From Acidobacteriota bacterium (GTDB taxonomy: Bacteria > Acidobacteriota > Terriglobia > Terriglobales > Acidobacteriaceae), in the NCBI GenBank assembly GCA_003225175.1, contig QIBA01000033.1, positions 49,200 to 113,199 on the forward strand: DNA of 64,000 bases. Reading direction: 5' to 3'. Under the pieces are notes generated by a model. That model worked only from the letters and a program-made list of their open reading frames with translations. It made no database searches and was not told where the DNA came from. Below are positions 1 to 9,531 of this stretch, piece after piece. Every line of letters starts with the position of its first letter. Position 1 is the stretch's first letter. Position numbers and translations under genes: made by a program.

Positions 1-63
1 ATGCGCCGAACCGCAGCCCAACAACTCGGCGACTTCGACGCCTGGCCGCAGGCAAGGCACTGA
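1..63 (+). CDS. Possible 3' end of a gene cut by the window edge
   Basis: Frame 1 is open from the first base to a TGA at 61-63 (20 codons). The first codon happens to be ATG, but the frame may continue upstream of the window. The stretch is too short to recognise and may not be coding. Confidence 0.2.
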   Translation: MRRTAAQQLGDFDAWPQARH

Positions 64-80
64 CGCTAGGAGCGAAAAAC

Positions 81-311
81 CTATTCCAAATTGGGCCGCA
101 AGTTTGCGGCGAGTAAGAGCTCGTCTACCTTTTCCGTCAAGCTCGCAATGAAACCTGCCAGACTGCCTGGCTCGGGTTGATACTCGATTTCCTCAACTGG
201 TCTCAACAGCTCTTTCGTCTCGCGCATTCGGGGGAGTGCTCCTCTCGGCCAGAGGCAAACTGAATCGGGTGATCGGATGAAATAAACCAATATCACCAAG
301 TCACCCACCAC
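81..311 (-). CDS. Small hypothetical protein downstream of nrdJ
   Basis: This 76-codon frame starts with GTG (a second GTG follows at once) about 15 bases after the nrdJ stop, on the same strand. An AAGGA-like sequence lies about 13 bases upstream of the start. The C-terminal half is acidic and predicted helical, with a Glu/Leu-rich segment around residues 50-70. I do not recognise a domain. The position just behind nrdJ suggests co-transcription, but its reality as a gene is uncertain. Confidence 0.35.
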   Translation of the reverse strand: MVGDLVILVYFIRSPDSVCLWPRGALPRMRETKELLRPVEEIEYQPEPGSLAGFIASLTEKVDELLLAANLRPNLE

Positions 312-326
312 AGCTTCGAACAGTCC

Positions 327-3300
327 TTAGCTACATCCGCTGGTGCTGCCGCAGCTCATGCATCTGTAGCAGCTTCCGTTGCGAGTCATGATGGAGCCGC
401 AGACGTGGCACGAGGGCGCGTCGCCCAAGTCCACAATCTCGCGCAGTGCATCGGCGGGATGCACGCTGCCGGCTTCCAGCTTCCGGCTGCCGGCTAATCC
501 AGGCTGTGCACCAGCGGGGAACGTGCTGACCGCGCTCTCAGGCGGCGCCGTCAAACTTCCGGCCGACGCGGCTGGATCCACGACTCCATTGCGTTTCAGC
601 ATGCCTTCGAACAGATCGCCTTGTTCGGGCTCTACGAAGCGGAAGTGGAGCCAGCGGAAGATGTAGTCAGTAATCGATTTGGCGAAGCCGATCTTGCCGT
701 TGCCGCTCCAGCCGCTGGGTTCGAAGCGGGTGTGCGCGAATTTCTCGCAGAGCACTTTCAGGGGCACGCCGTGTTGCAGAGCCAGCGAGACTGATGTTGC
801 GAAGGCGTCCATGAGTCCGGAGACTGTGGAGCCTTCTTTGGCCATCTTGATGAAGATTTCGCCCGGCTGTCCGTTGGGATAGAGACCTACAGTGATGTAG
901 CCCTCGTGCCCAGCGATGGAGAACTTGTGCGTGAGAGAGGCGCGCTCTTCGGGCAAGCGATGGCGCACGGCTTTCGGTGGCCCATTTTGGTCCTGGACTT
1001 CTGGCACGATCTGCTGGCTGGCTACTGGCTGCTGGCCGCTGGCTTTTGTGTCTTTTGCTTTGTTTCCGTCTGACACGTTGAGTGGCTGTGCGCCCTTGGA
1101 GCCGTCGCGGTAGATGGCTACGGCCTTCAGGCCCTGGCGCCAGGATTCAATGTACGCCTCGGCAATCTCTTCAATGGTTGCATCGTTCGGCAGATTGACG
1201 GTCTTTGAGATCGCGCCGGAGATGAACGGCTGCGTGGCCGCCATCATCTTGATGTGGCCCCTGTAATGGATGGAGCGCGTTCCCTTGGACGGCTTGAAGC
1301 TGCAGTCAAAGACGGGCAGGTGCTCGTCCTTAAGACCTGGAGCGCCTTCGATGGTGCCGGTGGCGTCGATGTAGCTGACGATGTTGTTGGCCTGCTCACC
1401 GGAGTAGCCGAGTTTGAATAGAGCCGTCGGAACGGTGTTGTTGACGATTTTGATCATGCCGCCGCCGACCAGCTTCTTGTACTTAACGAGTGCCAAATCG
1501 GGCTCGATGCCTGTGGTGTCGCAGTCCATCATGAAGCCGATCGTGCCCGTTGGTGCGAGCACTGTGACCTGCGAATTGCGATAACCGTGCTTCTCGCCGT
1601 GTGTGAGCGCGTTATCCCAAGCTTCCTTGCTGGCTTCGATCAGCTTGGGCAATTGCTTATCGTTCACCACAGAGGACACAGAAGAACCAATGTTGTTGAC
1701 GCTTGCTCTGTGCATCCTGATTACGTCCAGGAATGGCTCGCGGTTGACATAGAAGCCGGGGCAGGCTGCGCCGGTGATCTCTGCGGTTTGCGTAAGCGGA
1801 GTCGCCGGAGCTAGCTGCGTGCACAGCTCCGCGATCTGGGACGACTGGTAGTACGCCTCGCCGCACATGATGGCCGTTACGCAGGCGGCGTAGTCGCGTC
1901 CGGCATCGGAATCGTATGGAAGACCTGCGGCCATCAGCAATCCGCCGAGATTGGCGTAGCCGAGTCCCAGCGGGCGGTAGTCGTGCGAGTTGCGCGCGAT
2001 TGCTTCGGTCGGATAGCCCGAGCTATCCACCAGGATCTCCTGCGCTGTGATCAGCAAGTCGCAGGCAAACTTGTAGGCTTCGATGTCGAAGCTGTTGTTC
2101 GTGTAGAACTTCAGCAGGTTGATGCTGGCGAGATTGCAGGCCGAATCGTCGAGGAACATGTACTCCGAGCAGGGATTCGAAGCATTGATGCGCGCCGTGT
2201 TTTTCGACGTGTGCCACTTGTTGATGGTGGTGTCGTACTGCATGCCGGGATCGCCGCAGTAGTACGTTGCTTCTGCGATCTTGCGGAGCAGATCTTTGGC
2301 CTTCTTCGACGCGAACGGCTTCTTCTCCTTCACGCTGCGGGTAAAGAAGTTCTCGTCGTTGATAGCCGCGTTCATGAATTCGTCGGTCACCCGCACCGAG
2401 TTGTTTGCGTTCTGGAAGAAGATCGACGAATAGGCCGGTGAGTCTGGTGTGCTGCCGTCGTAACCTTCGCGGATCAGCGCCCAGGCTTTAGCCTCTTCCT
2501 CCCGCTTGCAATCGATGAACTCTTCGATGTCGGGGTGATCGACATTCAGGATCACCATCTTGGCTGCACGCCGAGTTTTCCCGCCTGATTTGATCACGCC
2601 GGCAAAGGCGTCGAATCCGCGCATGAAGCTCAGAGGACCTGACGCTGTGCCTCCGCCGGAGAGCTGCTCGGTCGAAGAGCGCAGAGGAGAAAGATTGGTG
2701 CCGGTTCCCGATCCCCACTTGAAGAGCATGCCTTCGGTCTTGGCCAATGTAAGAATGGAGTCGAGTGAGTCTTTCACCGAGTTGATGAAGCAGGCGGAGC
2801 ACTGCGGATTACGATATCCGGTCACGCCAAACTGCACGCTTCCCAATTCGGGATTCCAGTGCCAGTTCTGCGCGTCGGAGTTGGGCTCGAGACGGTCGCA
2901 TCCTACGTTGAACCATACCGGCGAATTGAACGCAGCGCGCTGGTCGAGGAGGATGTAGGCGAGCTCGTCATGAAATGTGTCGGCATCCGAGCGAGTGGCA
3001 AAGTAGCGGCCATTGACTCCCCAGTCGCGAATGGTCTCGGCCACCCGGCCCACCAGGGCGCGAACTCCGCTTTCGCGTTCGGGGGTTCCCACGGCTCCAT
3101 GCAGATACTTGCTGGCAACGATGTTGGTTGCGGTCATCGACCAATCTTTAGGAGTCTCTACATTTTTCTGCTCAAAGATCGTCTTGCCCTGTGCGTCGGT
3201 AATCGACGCCGTACGCAGCTCCCACTGGAACTGGTCGTAGGGCGATGTACCCGGCTTGGTGAAGTAACGACGGAATTGGAGACCTGGCGCTTTCTTAGTT

Positions 3301-3377
3301 GCAGGGGTGGAGGCTGCGGGCACCGTCTTCGCGGTTGCTCCGGTTGCCACTTGCGTCTTATGAATACTTTCCGCCAT
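327..3377 (-). CDS. nrdJ: Adenosylcobalamin-dependent ribonucleoside-diphosphate reductase (class II)
   Basis: Class II ribonucleotide reductase of 1016 residues. It makes deoxyribonucleotides in the cytosol using coenzyme B12 to generate the radical, so oxygen is not needed or harmful. The catalytic barrel shows the NSPVWFNVG segment near residue 150, an early active-site cysteine in the QCSACFINS segment near 200, the NPCSE active-site motif near 400, and the PTGTIGFMMD segment near 660. The tail ends in a cysteine-rich zinc-ribbon-like segment (CxxC...CxxC), typical of long NrdJ proteins and thought to help re-reduce the active site. The first ~25 residues are Ala/Thr-rich and probably disordered. 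The start ATG follows a GGAG-type site. Candidate NrdR boxes lie 360-400 bp upstream. Confidence 0.97.
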   Translation of the reverse strand: MAESIHKTQVATGATAKTVPAASTPATKKAPGLQFRRYFTKPGTSPYDQFQWELRTASITDAQGKTIFEQKNVETPKDWSMTATNIVASKYLHGAVGTPERESGVRALVGRVAETIRDWGVNGRYFATRSDADTFHDELAYILLDQRAAFNSPVWFNVGCDRLEPNSDAQNWHWNPELGSVQFGVTGYRNPQCSACFINSVKDSLDSILTLAKTEGMLFKWGSGTGTNLSPLRSSTEQLSGGGTASGPLSFMRGFDAFAGVIKSGGKTRRAAKMVILNVDHPDIEEFIDCKREEEAKAWALIREGYDGSTPDSPAYSSIFFQNANNSVRVTDEFMNAAINDENFFTRSVKEKKPFASKKAKDLLRKIAEATYYCGDPGMQYDTTINKWHTSKNTARINASNPCSEYMFLDDSACNLASINLLKFYTNNSFDIEAYKFACDLLITAQEILVDSSGYPTEAIARNSHDYRPLGLGYANLGGLLMAAGLPYDSDAGRDYAACVTAIMCGEAYYQSSQIAELCTQLAPATPLTQTAEITGAACPGFYVNREPFLDVIRMHRASVNNIGSSVSSVVNDKQLPKLIEASKEAWDNALTHGEKHGYRNSQVTVLAPTGTIGFMMDCDTTGIEPDLALVKYKKLVGGGMIKIVNNTVPTALFKLGYSGEQANNIVSYIDATGTIEGAPGLKDEHLPVFDCSFKPSKGTRSIHYRGHIKMMAATQPFISGAISKTVNLPNDATIEEIAEAYIESWRQGLKAVAIYRDGSKGAQPLNVSDGNKAKDTKASGQQPVASQQIVPEVQDQNGPPKAVRHRLPEERASLTHKFSIAGHEGYITVGLYPNGQPGEIFIKMAKEGSTVSGLMDAFATSVSLALQHGVPLKVLCEKFAHTRFEPSGWSGNGKIGFAKSITDYIFRWLHFRFVEPEQGDLFEGMLKRNGVVDPAASAGSLTAPPESAVSTFPAGAQPGLAGSRKLEAGSVHPADALREIVDLGDAPSCHVCGSIMTRNGSCYRCMSCGSTSGCS

Positions 3378-3425
3378 GGGGCTCCTACTCAGGGATTCGC
3401 TGTTTTCAGTCTGCGATCGGCACTA

Positions 3426-3503
3426 GGCTGTCGGCTCTCGGCGTTCGGCCAGTAATCCGTTTTTTGAATTACAGAAAAACCGATTGGCCGAAAGCCGACA
3501 GCC
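3426..3503. repeat. Dispersed hairpin repeat, copy 1
   Basis: A long imperfect inverted repeat sits about 50 bp upstream of the nrdJ start. The outer arms GGCTGTCGGC (3426-3435) and GCCGACAGCC (3494-3503) are perfect complements. Inner segments TTCGGCCA and TGGCCGAA also pair, flanking an A/T-rich loop. Two related hairpins lie at 4121-4191 and 7913-7989, all intergenic, so this is a repeat family rather than a gene-specific leader. Confidence 0.75.
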
Positions 3504-3736
3504 ACTTCTTGGGGTCACCGCTGGCACCCTGTTAATGGTTTTTCTCATACGGACGCTCACCTCTGACCGTCCAAGGGGTCCGACGCAAATTGGATGATTT
3601 TGCGATTTGATGAATCCGAGATTTGCGGTCTTGGGAGACATCGCTTTGAAACTCACCCGATCGCAAAACCATTCCGATGGGGAGGGCTACTGCACCCGCT
3701 GCCTCGACTTTCAGGAGTGGGTGGAAACGTAAGTTA

Positions 3737-3783
3737 CACCTGCATATTGGGTCTGTCAATAGTCTAGCCCTATATATTGTAGC
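3737..3783 (-). promoter_or_regulatory. Candidate pair of NrdR boxes upstream of nrdJ
   Basis: Two sequences resemble the NrdR consensus ACACTATATATAGTGT. The box at 3768-3783 matches 11 of 16 positions, including a TATATAT core; the box at 3737-3752 matches about 9 of 16. They are offset by 31 bp, three helical turns, the spacing typical of paired NrdR boxes. They lie in the large gap upstream of nrdJ, a classic NrdR target, but unusually far (about 360 bp) from its start codon. Confidence 0.5.
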
Positions 3784-3881
3784 CGAAATGCAGAGCAGCT
3801 GCTGAACGGTTAACCCCTTGCTGTTCAATGCCCGACAGGACCGAACGGTTGTTTTTGGCGGAATTCGGATTGTTAATAATT

Positions 3882-3890
3882 TGTGGATAA
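3882..3890 (-). promoter_or_regulatory. Perfect DnaA-box sequence
   Basis: The minus strand reads TTATCCACA, the strict consensus DnaA box, next to an A/T-rich stretch (TTAATAATT). It is a single box, so this is not an origin. DnaA is known to act on nrd promoters in E. coli, and this box lies about 100 bp upstream of the candidate NrdR boxes. A chance 9-mer match is possible. Confidence 0.35.
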
Positions 3891-4120
3891 CAGGTGCGGC
3901 CCAGCCCGCACCTGTTCGTCGCAGTCACCACTCCAGCGTCGCCCGTTTAACGCCGTTGGAGGCATTCGACTCTAGGGCTGTCCGCTGCCGGAAGCAATGA
4001 CGCTTATCAGGGCAAAGCTGTGGACTGTTGTGGGTACTTCGGAAAAAAAGGCCGAGGCGAACACCCATTCGGCTTCGCTCAGGGCAAGCTGCGGTGACGC
4101 AGGACAGCTATCAGCACTGA

Positions 4121-4191
4121 GCTGTCAGCGTTCGGCCAGTAAGCTGTCTTGCTCAAACCAAGCGGACAGGCCGAAACCGCTTGCTGACAGC
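4121..4191. repeat. Dispersed hairpin repeat, copy 2
   Basis: The outer arms GCTGTCAGC (4121-4129) and GCTGACAGC (4183-4191) are complementary. The inner TTCGGCC (4131-4137) pairs with GGCCGAA near 4170. Core words are shared with copies at 3426 and 7913. It occupies the gap before the gene at 4260. Apart from these hairpins, NrdR-like boxes and the DnaA box, I see nothing else in 3378-4259. Confidence 0.7.
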
Positions 4192-4259
4192 CCGGCAGCC
4201 GCCTCTTCGTGACCTTCGTGTTCGCTCCTCGGCCAGTCTTTTCGCTTACACTTGAAAAT

Positions 4260-6629
4260 ATGGTTCAAGGCTTTCTGAAGGCGCTCTGCCTTCTTCTACT
4301 CTCCTCGGCCGTTTGGGCTGAGGGCACTCAGCTGTGGCAACAATCCAAGTTCGAAGAGTTTGAAAAAGGGACGAGCAATGGCGTCGCGATCTCAAGCGAT
4401 GGCCGCTTGCAGCTCGCCCCATCGCTGAAATCAATTTACACATCACCTTCCACGTACATTTGGCAGGTTGTGAGCGACGCGCAAGGCAATGCCTATTTAG
4501 GAGCGGGATCGCCGGCTCGCGTATATCGCGTGACTCCGGACGGCAAGGCGGCCGTGATCTTCGAAGCCAAAGAGCTTCAGGTGCAGGCGCTCGCCATCGA
4601 TAGCGACGGCACGATCTACGCAGCTACCTCTCCCGATGGGCGTGTGTACAAGCTCCAGCCCAACTCGCCTGCTCCCGAAAAGAAGAAAGCAAAGAAAGAA
4701 GAGGCCACGCCATCCGAATCGACGGTTTCGAAGACCGAGACAGCCGAGGATATGTACAAGTCTTCTGTCTTCTTCGATCCCAAAACGAAATACATCTGGG
4801 ACATTGAACTTGATCCGGCTGGTCCGATGTACGTTGCTACCGGCGATAATGGGCAGATCTTCAAAGTTGAGAAAAACGGAGAAGGATCGGTCTTCTTCAA
4901 GAGCGACGAAGCGCATATCCGTTGCCTGGCTCTGGTGAAGTCAACCTCCGAGCAAGAAGATGGCAAGCGCAATAAAAAGGCTGCGCCCGCATTGAGCACT
5001 GTGATTGCCGGGTCGGACGGCAGCGGGCTTGTGTATCGGATTCCGCCGGCGGGCGAGGCTTTCGTTTTGTATAGCGCTCCCAAGAAAGAGATCACCGCGC
5101 TCGCCACCGACTCTGCCGGTAACATCTTCGCTGCTGGTGTGGGAGAAAAGCGCGGGGCAGCGACTCCGGTTCCACAGCCTCCACCTCCTATCGGTGCCAG
5201 TGTTCCTGCCGTGGCTTCGGCTCCTCCGCCCGCTCTGCCCGGACAGCTAAGCGGAGGTTCCGAGATCTACTTGATCTCCAGCGATGGATCCCCGAGCCGC
5301 ATCTGGACGTCGAAGGACGATCTTGTGTACGCGCTCACCTTCGGGCCGGATGGACAGCTGCTTGCGGGTACCGGCAATCGCGGCCACATTTATGCCGTGA
5401 CGCCGAATTCCAGAACGGAAATTTACCGCGATCTGGTGAAGCTCAGTGCCAACCAGATTACGTCGATGGCTCGGGCCAGCAATGGGGCGGTGTATGCAGT
5501 GACGGCCAATCTGGGAAAGCTATTTGTGCTCGGCCCTGGACGCGATCAGGCAGGAACGTATGAAAGCGACGTCTTCGATGCCAAGAGCTTCTCGCAGTGG
5601 GGACGTCCGCAAGTGCGTGGTGCCGGCGATTTTGATTTCTTTGCCCGCAGTGGGAATGTCGACAATCCCGATCGCAACTGGAGTCCATGGACCAAGATCG
5701 ATCTCAAAACGGCCGGGCGGCTGTCGATCCCGGCGGCGCGCTTTGTGCAATGGAAAGTGTCGTTACATCCTGGAAATCCGAATACCCAGATCGAAAACGT
5801 GGCGATCAATTACCTGCCGAAGAATATTGCTCCCGTAATGGAGGATATCAACGTGCAAGTTGGCGCGCGCATCACCTCTTTGCCTGTGCAGAAACCAACC
5901 AGCGAGAGCGTAAACATTCCCTTGGGAAATACGCCGACGGTTGCGGCGCCTGTACGCTTTGACACGCCGCCGTCGGCGGTCAAAGATCGTGACTACATTG
6001 CCATGCGCTGGGGCGCACATGACGACAATGACGACGACCTTGTCTACTCCATCTACTACCGAGGCGACAACGAGAGCGATTGGAAGCTGCTGAAGGACAA
6101 CATCACTGAGAAGTATTACTCGTGGGATTCGAGCCTGCTGCCGGATGGAGGGTATGTAGTGCGCATCGTGGCCTCGGACGCTGCTTCGCACTCGCCAGAC
6201 GAGGCGCTCAGTGACGAGAAGATTAGTTCACGCTTTGAAGTCGACAGCACGCCTCCTGTGGTTCAATCCCTCCAAGCCAAGGTGGAGGGAAACACCATGC
6301 ACATCAGCTTCCGCGCCGCTGACAGTTTTTCACCCATTAAACGCGCTGAATACTCAATCGACGCCGGCGAATGGCATTACGTGGAGCCCGTAGGAAAGCT
6401 TTCCGACTCACCAACGGAGGAGTACGACTTTTCGGCTGCTCTGTTGCCGCCTGGGGAGTCTCAAGTCATCCTTGCGGACAATGCCAAAAAACCGGGCAAG
6501 CGGTCGCGTATGCGTGATGGTGGTGGCGACGATCCAAGCCAAGTCGTCAATTCTGGCGAGCACGTTATAGTCGTGCGCGTTTGGGATCGCTTCGACAATA
6601 TGTCAGCGGCAAAAACGGTCACGAAGTAA
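4260..6629 (+). CDS. Secreted beta-propeller protein with C-terminal Fn3/Ig-like domain
   Basis: I chose the ATG at 4260 because the protein then begins with a typical signal peptide (KALCLLLLSSAVWA), giving 789 residues. The open frame runs 51 bases further upstream, but that part is not signal-like. Repeated short blade-like units (Y-L-G-x-G-S-P..R-V-Y-R-V, and similar Y-A-A-T-S-P-D-G-R-V-Y-K-L) fill the first ~450 residues, as in PQQ-type or SMP-30-like propellers. Two Lys/Glu/Ala-rich or Pro-rich linkers interrupt them. From ~580 on there is an Fn3/Ig-like region with an acidic DDNDDD loop that may bind calcium. Likely periplasmic or surface-exposed; the ligand is unknown. Confidence 0.75.
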   Translation: MVQGFLKALCLLLLSSAVWAEGTQLWQQSKFEEFEKGTSNGVAISSDGRLQLAPSLKSIYTSPSTYIWQVVSDAQGNAYLGAGSPARVYRVTPDGKAAVIFEAKELQVQALAIDSDGTIYAATSPDGRVYKLQPNSPAPEKKKAKKEEATPSESTVSKTETAEDMYKSSVFFDPKTKYIWDIELDPAGPMYVATGDNGQIFKVEKNGEGSVFFKSDEAHIRCLALVKSTSEQEDGKRNKKAAPALSTVIAGSDGSGLVYRIPPAGEAFVLYSAPKKEITALATDSAGNIFAAGVGEKRGAATPVPQPPPPIGASVPAVASAPPPALPGQLSGGSEIYLISSDGSPSRIWTSKDDLVYALTFGPDGQLLAGTGNRGHIYAVTPNSRTEIYRDLVKLSANQITSMARASNGAVYAVTANLGKLFVLGPGRDQAGTYESDVFDAKSFSQWGRPQVRGAGDFDFFARSGNVDNPDRNWSPWTKIDLKTAGRLSIPAARFVQWKVSLHPGNPNTQIENVAINYLPKNIAPVMEDINVQVGARITSLPVQKPTSESVNIPLGNTPTVAAPVRFDTPPSAVKDRDYIAMRWGAHDDNDDDLVYSIYYRGDNESDWKLLKDNITEKYYSWDSSLLPDGGYVVRIVASDAASHSPDEALSDEKISSRFEVDSTPPVVQSLQAKVEGNTMHISFRAADSFSPIKRAEYSIDAGEWHYVEPVGKLSDSPTEEYDFSAALLPPGESQVILADNAKKPGKRSRMRDGGGDDPSQVVNSGEHVIVVRVWDRFDNMSAAKTVTK

Positions 6630-6869
6630 ACGTGGGGTTCCGGCCGGTATCAGGCTGAAAAGCGCAGTATTGTTAGGCTAACTTACACTCCATACTTCAC
6701 GCATCAATTGATGATTTTTGGTCCGCTGCAGGCCGAGGGCATGGGCACGCTTACACCGGCCGAGGGCGGCCGGAACCCATGTAGTCCAAAGCTCCGATAT
6801 AATCGGCAGTTTCGTCTGCAGGCTGCTCCCACCTGCATAAGCATCAGCATCCTTATTGGAGGGTTCTCC

Positions 6870-7904
6870 ATGCCAAAAACCCAGGTCGACACGATTACCT
6901 CGCCTAACGGTCTTAGCCAAGCAATGGAGTTCGAACTCGCGCTCGAATTCACTCGCATCGTGGAAGAGGCGGCGATCGAATCGGCAAAAACGATGGGCAT
7001 GGGGGACCGTCCTAAGTCGGACCAAGTCGCGACCGAGGCGATGCGCCGCGCGATGGATTCGGTGCCAATGCGTGGCACGATTGTCATCGGCGAAGGTGAA
7101 CGGGATCAGGCTCCGATGTTGTATATCGGCGAGAAGGTCGGAGCGAAACATCCCGAGAGCACGGCATTTCCGGAAGTGGATATCGCCGTTGATCCATTGG
7201 AAGGAACGAATCTGTGCGCTACGGGAGCCGCCAACGCGATTACTGTTCTCGCGGCTTCGGAACGCGGCGGGCTGCTGCACGCACCAGATTGCTACATGGA
7301 AAAGCTGGTTGTTGGACCGCCGTGCAAGGATGGAATCGATCTCGACGCTCCGGTGAAGTACAACTTGAAGATGATTGCCAAGAGCCTTGACCGCGATGTG
7401 AAAGACCTTGTGGTCATCGTGCTTGATCGTCCCAGGCACGAAAAGCTTATCTCCGAGATCCGCGCGACGGGGGCACGAATAAAGCTAATCGGCGACGGAG
7501 ATCTTTCGGCGGGAATCGCCGCGGCAGTGATGGGAACCGGTGTCCACGCGGTAATGGGTGTTGGTGGAGCGCCTGAAGGTGTAATAACCGCGGCTGCGAT
7601 GCGCTGCCTGAACGGCGAGATCTTTGCGCGGCTGGTGGTGGACAAACCGGAGCTGGAAGAGCGAGTGAAGAATATGGGTATCAAGGATTCGAAGAAGGTT
7701 TATCTCGCTAAAGACCTGGCGCCGGGCGAGAACATCGTTTTCGCCGCCACCGGCGTGACCGATGGATCGTTGCTCAAAGGCGTGCGCTTCTTTGGGGATG
7801 GAATCCGCACTCAGTCACTGGTCATGACGCGCAGTACAGGCAAGGTGCGCTTTATCGATAGCATCCACGTGCATCAGGAGCCGGATTTCAAGGTGCGTTT
7901 CTAG
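6870..7904 (+). CDS. glpX: Class II fructose-1,6-bisphosphatase
   Basis: A 344-residue GlpX-type phosphatase that hydrolyses fructose-1,6-bisphosphate to fructose-6-phosphate in gluconeogenesis. The Li-sensitive phosphatase motifs are present: GEGERDQAP near residue 75 and DPLEGTN near 110, which bind the metal ions and phosphate, followed by a long C-terminal substrate lobe with GVGGAPEG. The ATG at 6870 is preceded by GGAGGG at 6858-6863; an upstream in-frame extension back to 6708 lacks a ribosome site and is not family-like. The gene stands alone, so regulation cannot be read from context. Confidence 0.96.
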   Translation: MPKTQVDTITSPNGLSQAMEFELALEFTRIVEEAAIESAKTMGMGDRPKSDQVATEAMRRAMDSVPMRGTIVIGEGERDQAPMLYIGEKVGAKHPESTAFPEVDIAVDPLEGTNLCATGAANAITVLAASERGGLLHAPDCYMEKLVVGPPCKDGIDLDAPVKYNLKMIAKSLDRDVKDLVVIVLDRPRHEKLISEIRATGARIKLIGDGDLSAGIAAAVMGTGVHAVMGVGGAPEGVITAAAMRCLNGEIFARLVVDKPELEERVKNMGIKDSKKVYLAKDLAPGENIVFAATGVTDGSLLKGVRFFGDGIRTQSLVMTRSTGKVRFIDSIHVHQEPDFKVRF

Positions 7905-7912
7905 AACCTACA

Positions 7913-7989
7913 GCTGTCAGCTCGCAAGGTTTTCTCGTATCCTGCGGGATGCCATAGTGGCCGAAAGCAGATCGCCGAAAACCGACAGC
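7913..7989. repeat. Dispersed hairpin repeat, copy 3
   Basis: GCTGTCAGC at 7913-7921 faces ACCGACAGC at 7981-7989, with TGGCCGAAAG at 7958-7967 as the inner right arm. The left inner arm is degraded. It sits between glpX and the decarboxylase gene, immediately after the glpX stop, where it could also act as a transcript-end hairpin. Confidence 0.6.
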
Positions 7990-7999
7990 CAAAACAGAA

Positions 8000-9451
8000 A
8001 TGGGAAATACCAACAAGAAATCTCGCTTGGCCGCAGAGGAACTTCTTCGTAACGGCTGTATCGCACTCGACTGGATTGCTAAGTACCTGGAGCGTGCGCC
8101 GGAGTTTCCGGTACTCTCGCAAGTGAAGCCCGGCGAAGTGTTCGCGTCTCTTCCGCATCAGGCGCCCTCCGCTCCGGAACCGCTGCCAGCTATCCTGAGA
8201 GACCTCGAAAGCAAGATCCTCCCGGGCATCACGCACTGGCAGTCACCAAATTTCTTCGCGTATTTCCCCGGCAACAGCTCGCCGCCTTCATTAGTTGGGG
8301 ATCTACTTTCGTCAGGCATCGGGGTGCAGGGAATGCTGTGGCTGACGAGTCCGGCCTGCACTGAACTCGAAATGCGCATGCTCGACTGGCTGGTTGAGAT
8401 GCTCGACTTGCCCAAACATTTTCTGTCGACCAGTTCTGGCGGCGGTGTGATCCAGGATTCTGCTTCCAGCGCGAATCTCTGCGCTGTGCTTGCGGGTCGC
8501 GAGCGAGCGACGCACTTCGGGTCAAATGAGAATGGTTGCGATCAGCGACTGAGTGCGTATACGTCGGCTCAGGCACACTCCTCGATGGAGAAAGCCATTA
8601 AGGTTGCCGGGATTGGCCGCAAGAACCTGCGCGTAATCGAAGTGGATGAGCAGTTTCGGATGAGACCGGCGGCGCTGGCGCGAGCGATTCAACAAGACAC
8701 GGCAGCGGGGCGTGTTCCCTGCTTTGTGGGTGCTACCGTCGGCACTACGTCCACAATGTCTATTGATCCTGTGCCAGAGATTGGGACGATTTGCCGCGAG
8801 CACAATATCTGGCTGCATGTAGATGCCGCCATGGCAGGAACGGCAGCGCTTTGCGAAGAGTTCAGATCCATCCATAAAGGGCTCGAACTGGCAGACAGCT
8901 ACTGCTTCGATTGCCACAAGTGGATGTTCACGAACTTCGACTGCACCTGCTTCTACGTCCGCGACCGGAAAGAACTGACTGAAACGCTGACGATCACCCC
9001 TGAGTATCTACGCAATACAGCGTCAGCGACCGGCGCCGTCGTGGACTTTCGCGACTGGCACATTCCTCTCGGCCGGCGCTTTCGCGCGCTGAAATTGTGG
9101 CTTGTGATCCGCTCTTACGGTGTTGAAGGTCTGCGGGCGATGGTCCGGACTCACATCGAACTCACAAATGAATTCGTCAGCTGGCTTAGAGCCGATTCCC
9201 GCTTTGAGATTGTGGCTCCTGTTTCCTTGAATCTGGTTTGCTTCCGCCTGAAAGGTCCGGATTCAGCAAGCGAAGCTCTGATGCAGAGGCTGAATTCGTC
9301 AGGCAAGTTGTTTCTGTCCCACACCAAACTCAACGGACGATTTGTGATCCGCATGTGCATTGGTCAAACCTACACTGACGAGGAGCACGTACGTTCCGCC
9401 TGGCGGGAGATTCAGCAACATGCCACGGAACCGGCAATGGCTGCCGGATAA
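8000..9451 (+). CDS. PLP-dependent amino-acid decarboxylase (aromatic/DDC-like group II)
   Basis: A 483-residue pyridoxal-phosphate enzyme of the aromatic-L-amino-acid decarboxylase family, expected to convert an aromatic or related amino acid to its amine plus CO2 in the cytosol. The N-terminal segment GITHWQSPNFFAYFPGNSS near residue 75 is the family substrate-entry motif. VDAAMAG near 275 carries the PLP-binding Asp, and DCHKWM near 305 carries the Schiff-base lysine. The length is normal. Substrate (Phe/Tyr/Trp/DOPA or glutamate-like) cannot be fixed from sequence. It stands next to bshC on the same strand, with about 80 bp between. Confidence 0.93.
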   Translation: MGNTNKKSRLAAEELLRNGCIALDWIAKYLERAPEFPVLSQVKPGEVFASLPHQAPSAPEPLPAILRDLESKILPGITHWQSPNFFAYFPGNSSPPSLVGDLLSSGIGVQGMLWLTSPACTELEMRMLDWLVEMLDLPKHFLSTSSGGGVIQDSASSANLCAVLAGRERATHFGSNENGCDQRLSAYTSAQAHSSMEKAIKVAGIGRKNLRVIEVDEQFRMRPAALARAIQQDTAAGRVPCFVGATVGTTSTMSIDPVPEIGTICREHNIWLHVDAAMAGTAALCEEFRSIHKGLELADSYCFDCHKWMFTNFDCTCFYVRDRKELTETLTITPEYLRNTASATGAVVDFRDWHIPLGRRFRALKLWLVIRSYGVEGLRAMVRTHIELTNEFVSWLRADSRFEIVAPVSLNLVCFRLKGPDSASEALMQRLNSSGKLFLSHTKLNGRFVIRMCIGQTYTDEEHVRSAWREIQQHATEPAMAAG

Positions 9452-9531
9452 CAGGCACTTTCTGCATCTTTCTACGCGCCGCCGAAATCCAAACCCTCAC
9501 TGTAGTATGGACTTGAGCGAGAGAGGCCTGA

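Noticed and set aside
327..3377. Many long frames opposite or across nrdJ
   Set aside because: They lie inside a clearly coding gene, have no recognisable domains and no ribosome sites.
3378..3736. Possible cobalamin riboswitch in the long nrdJ leader
   Set aside because: I read the minus-strand leader and did not find the B12-box core (GCCACTG context) or the expected paired regions. A covariance-model search would settle it.
4209..4259. Upstream start for the propeller protein
   Set aside because: The added 17 residues are not signal-like, and the ATG at 4260 places a normal signal peptide first.
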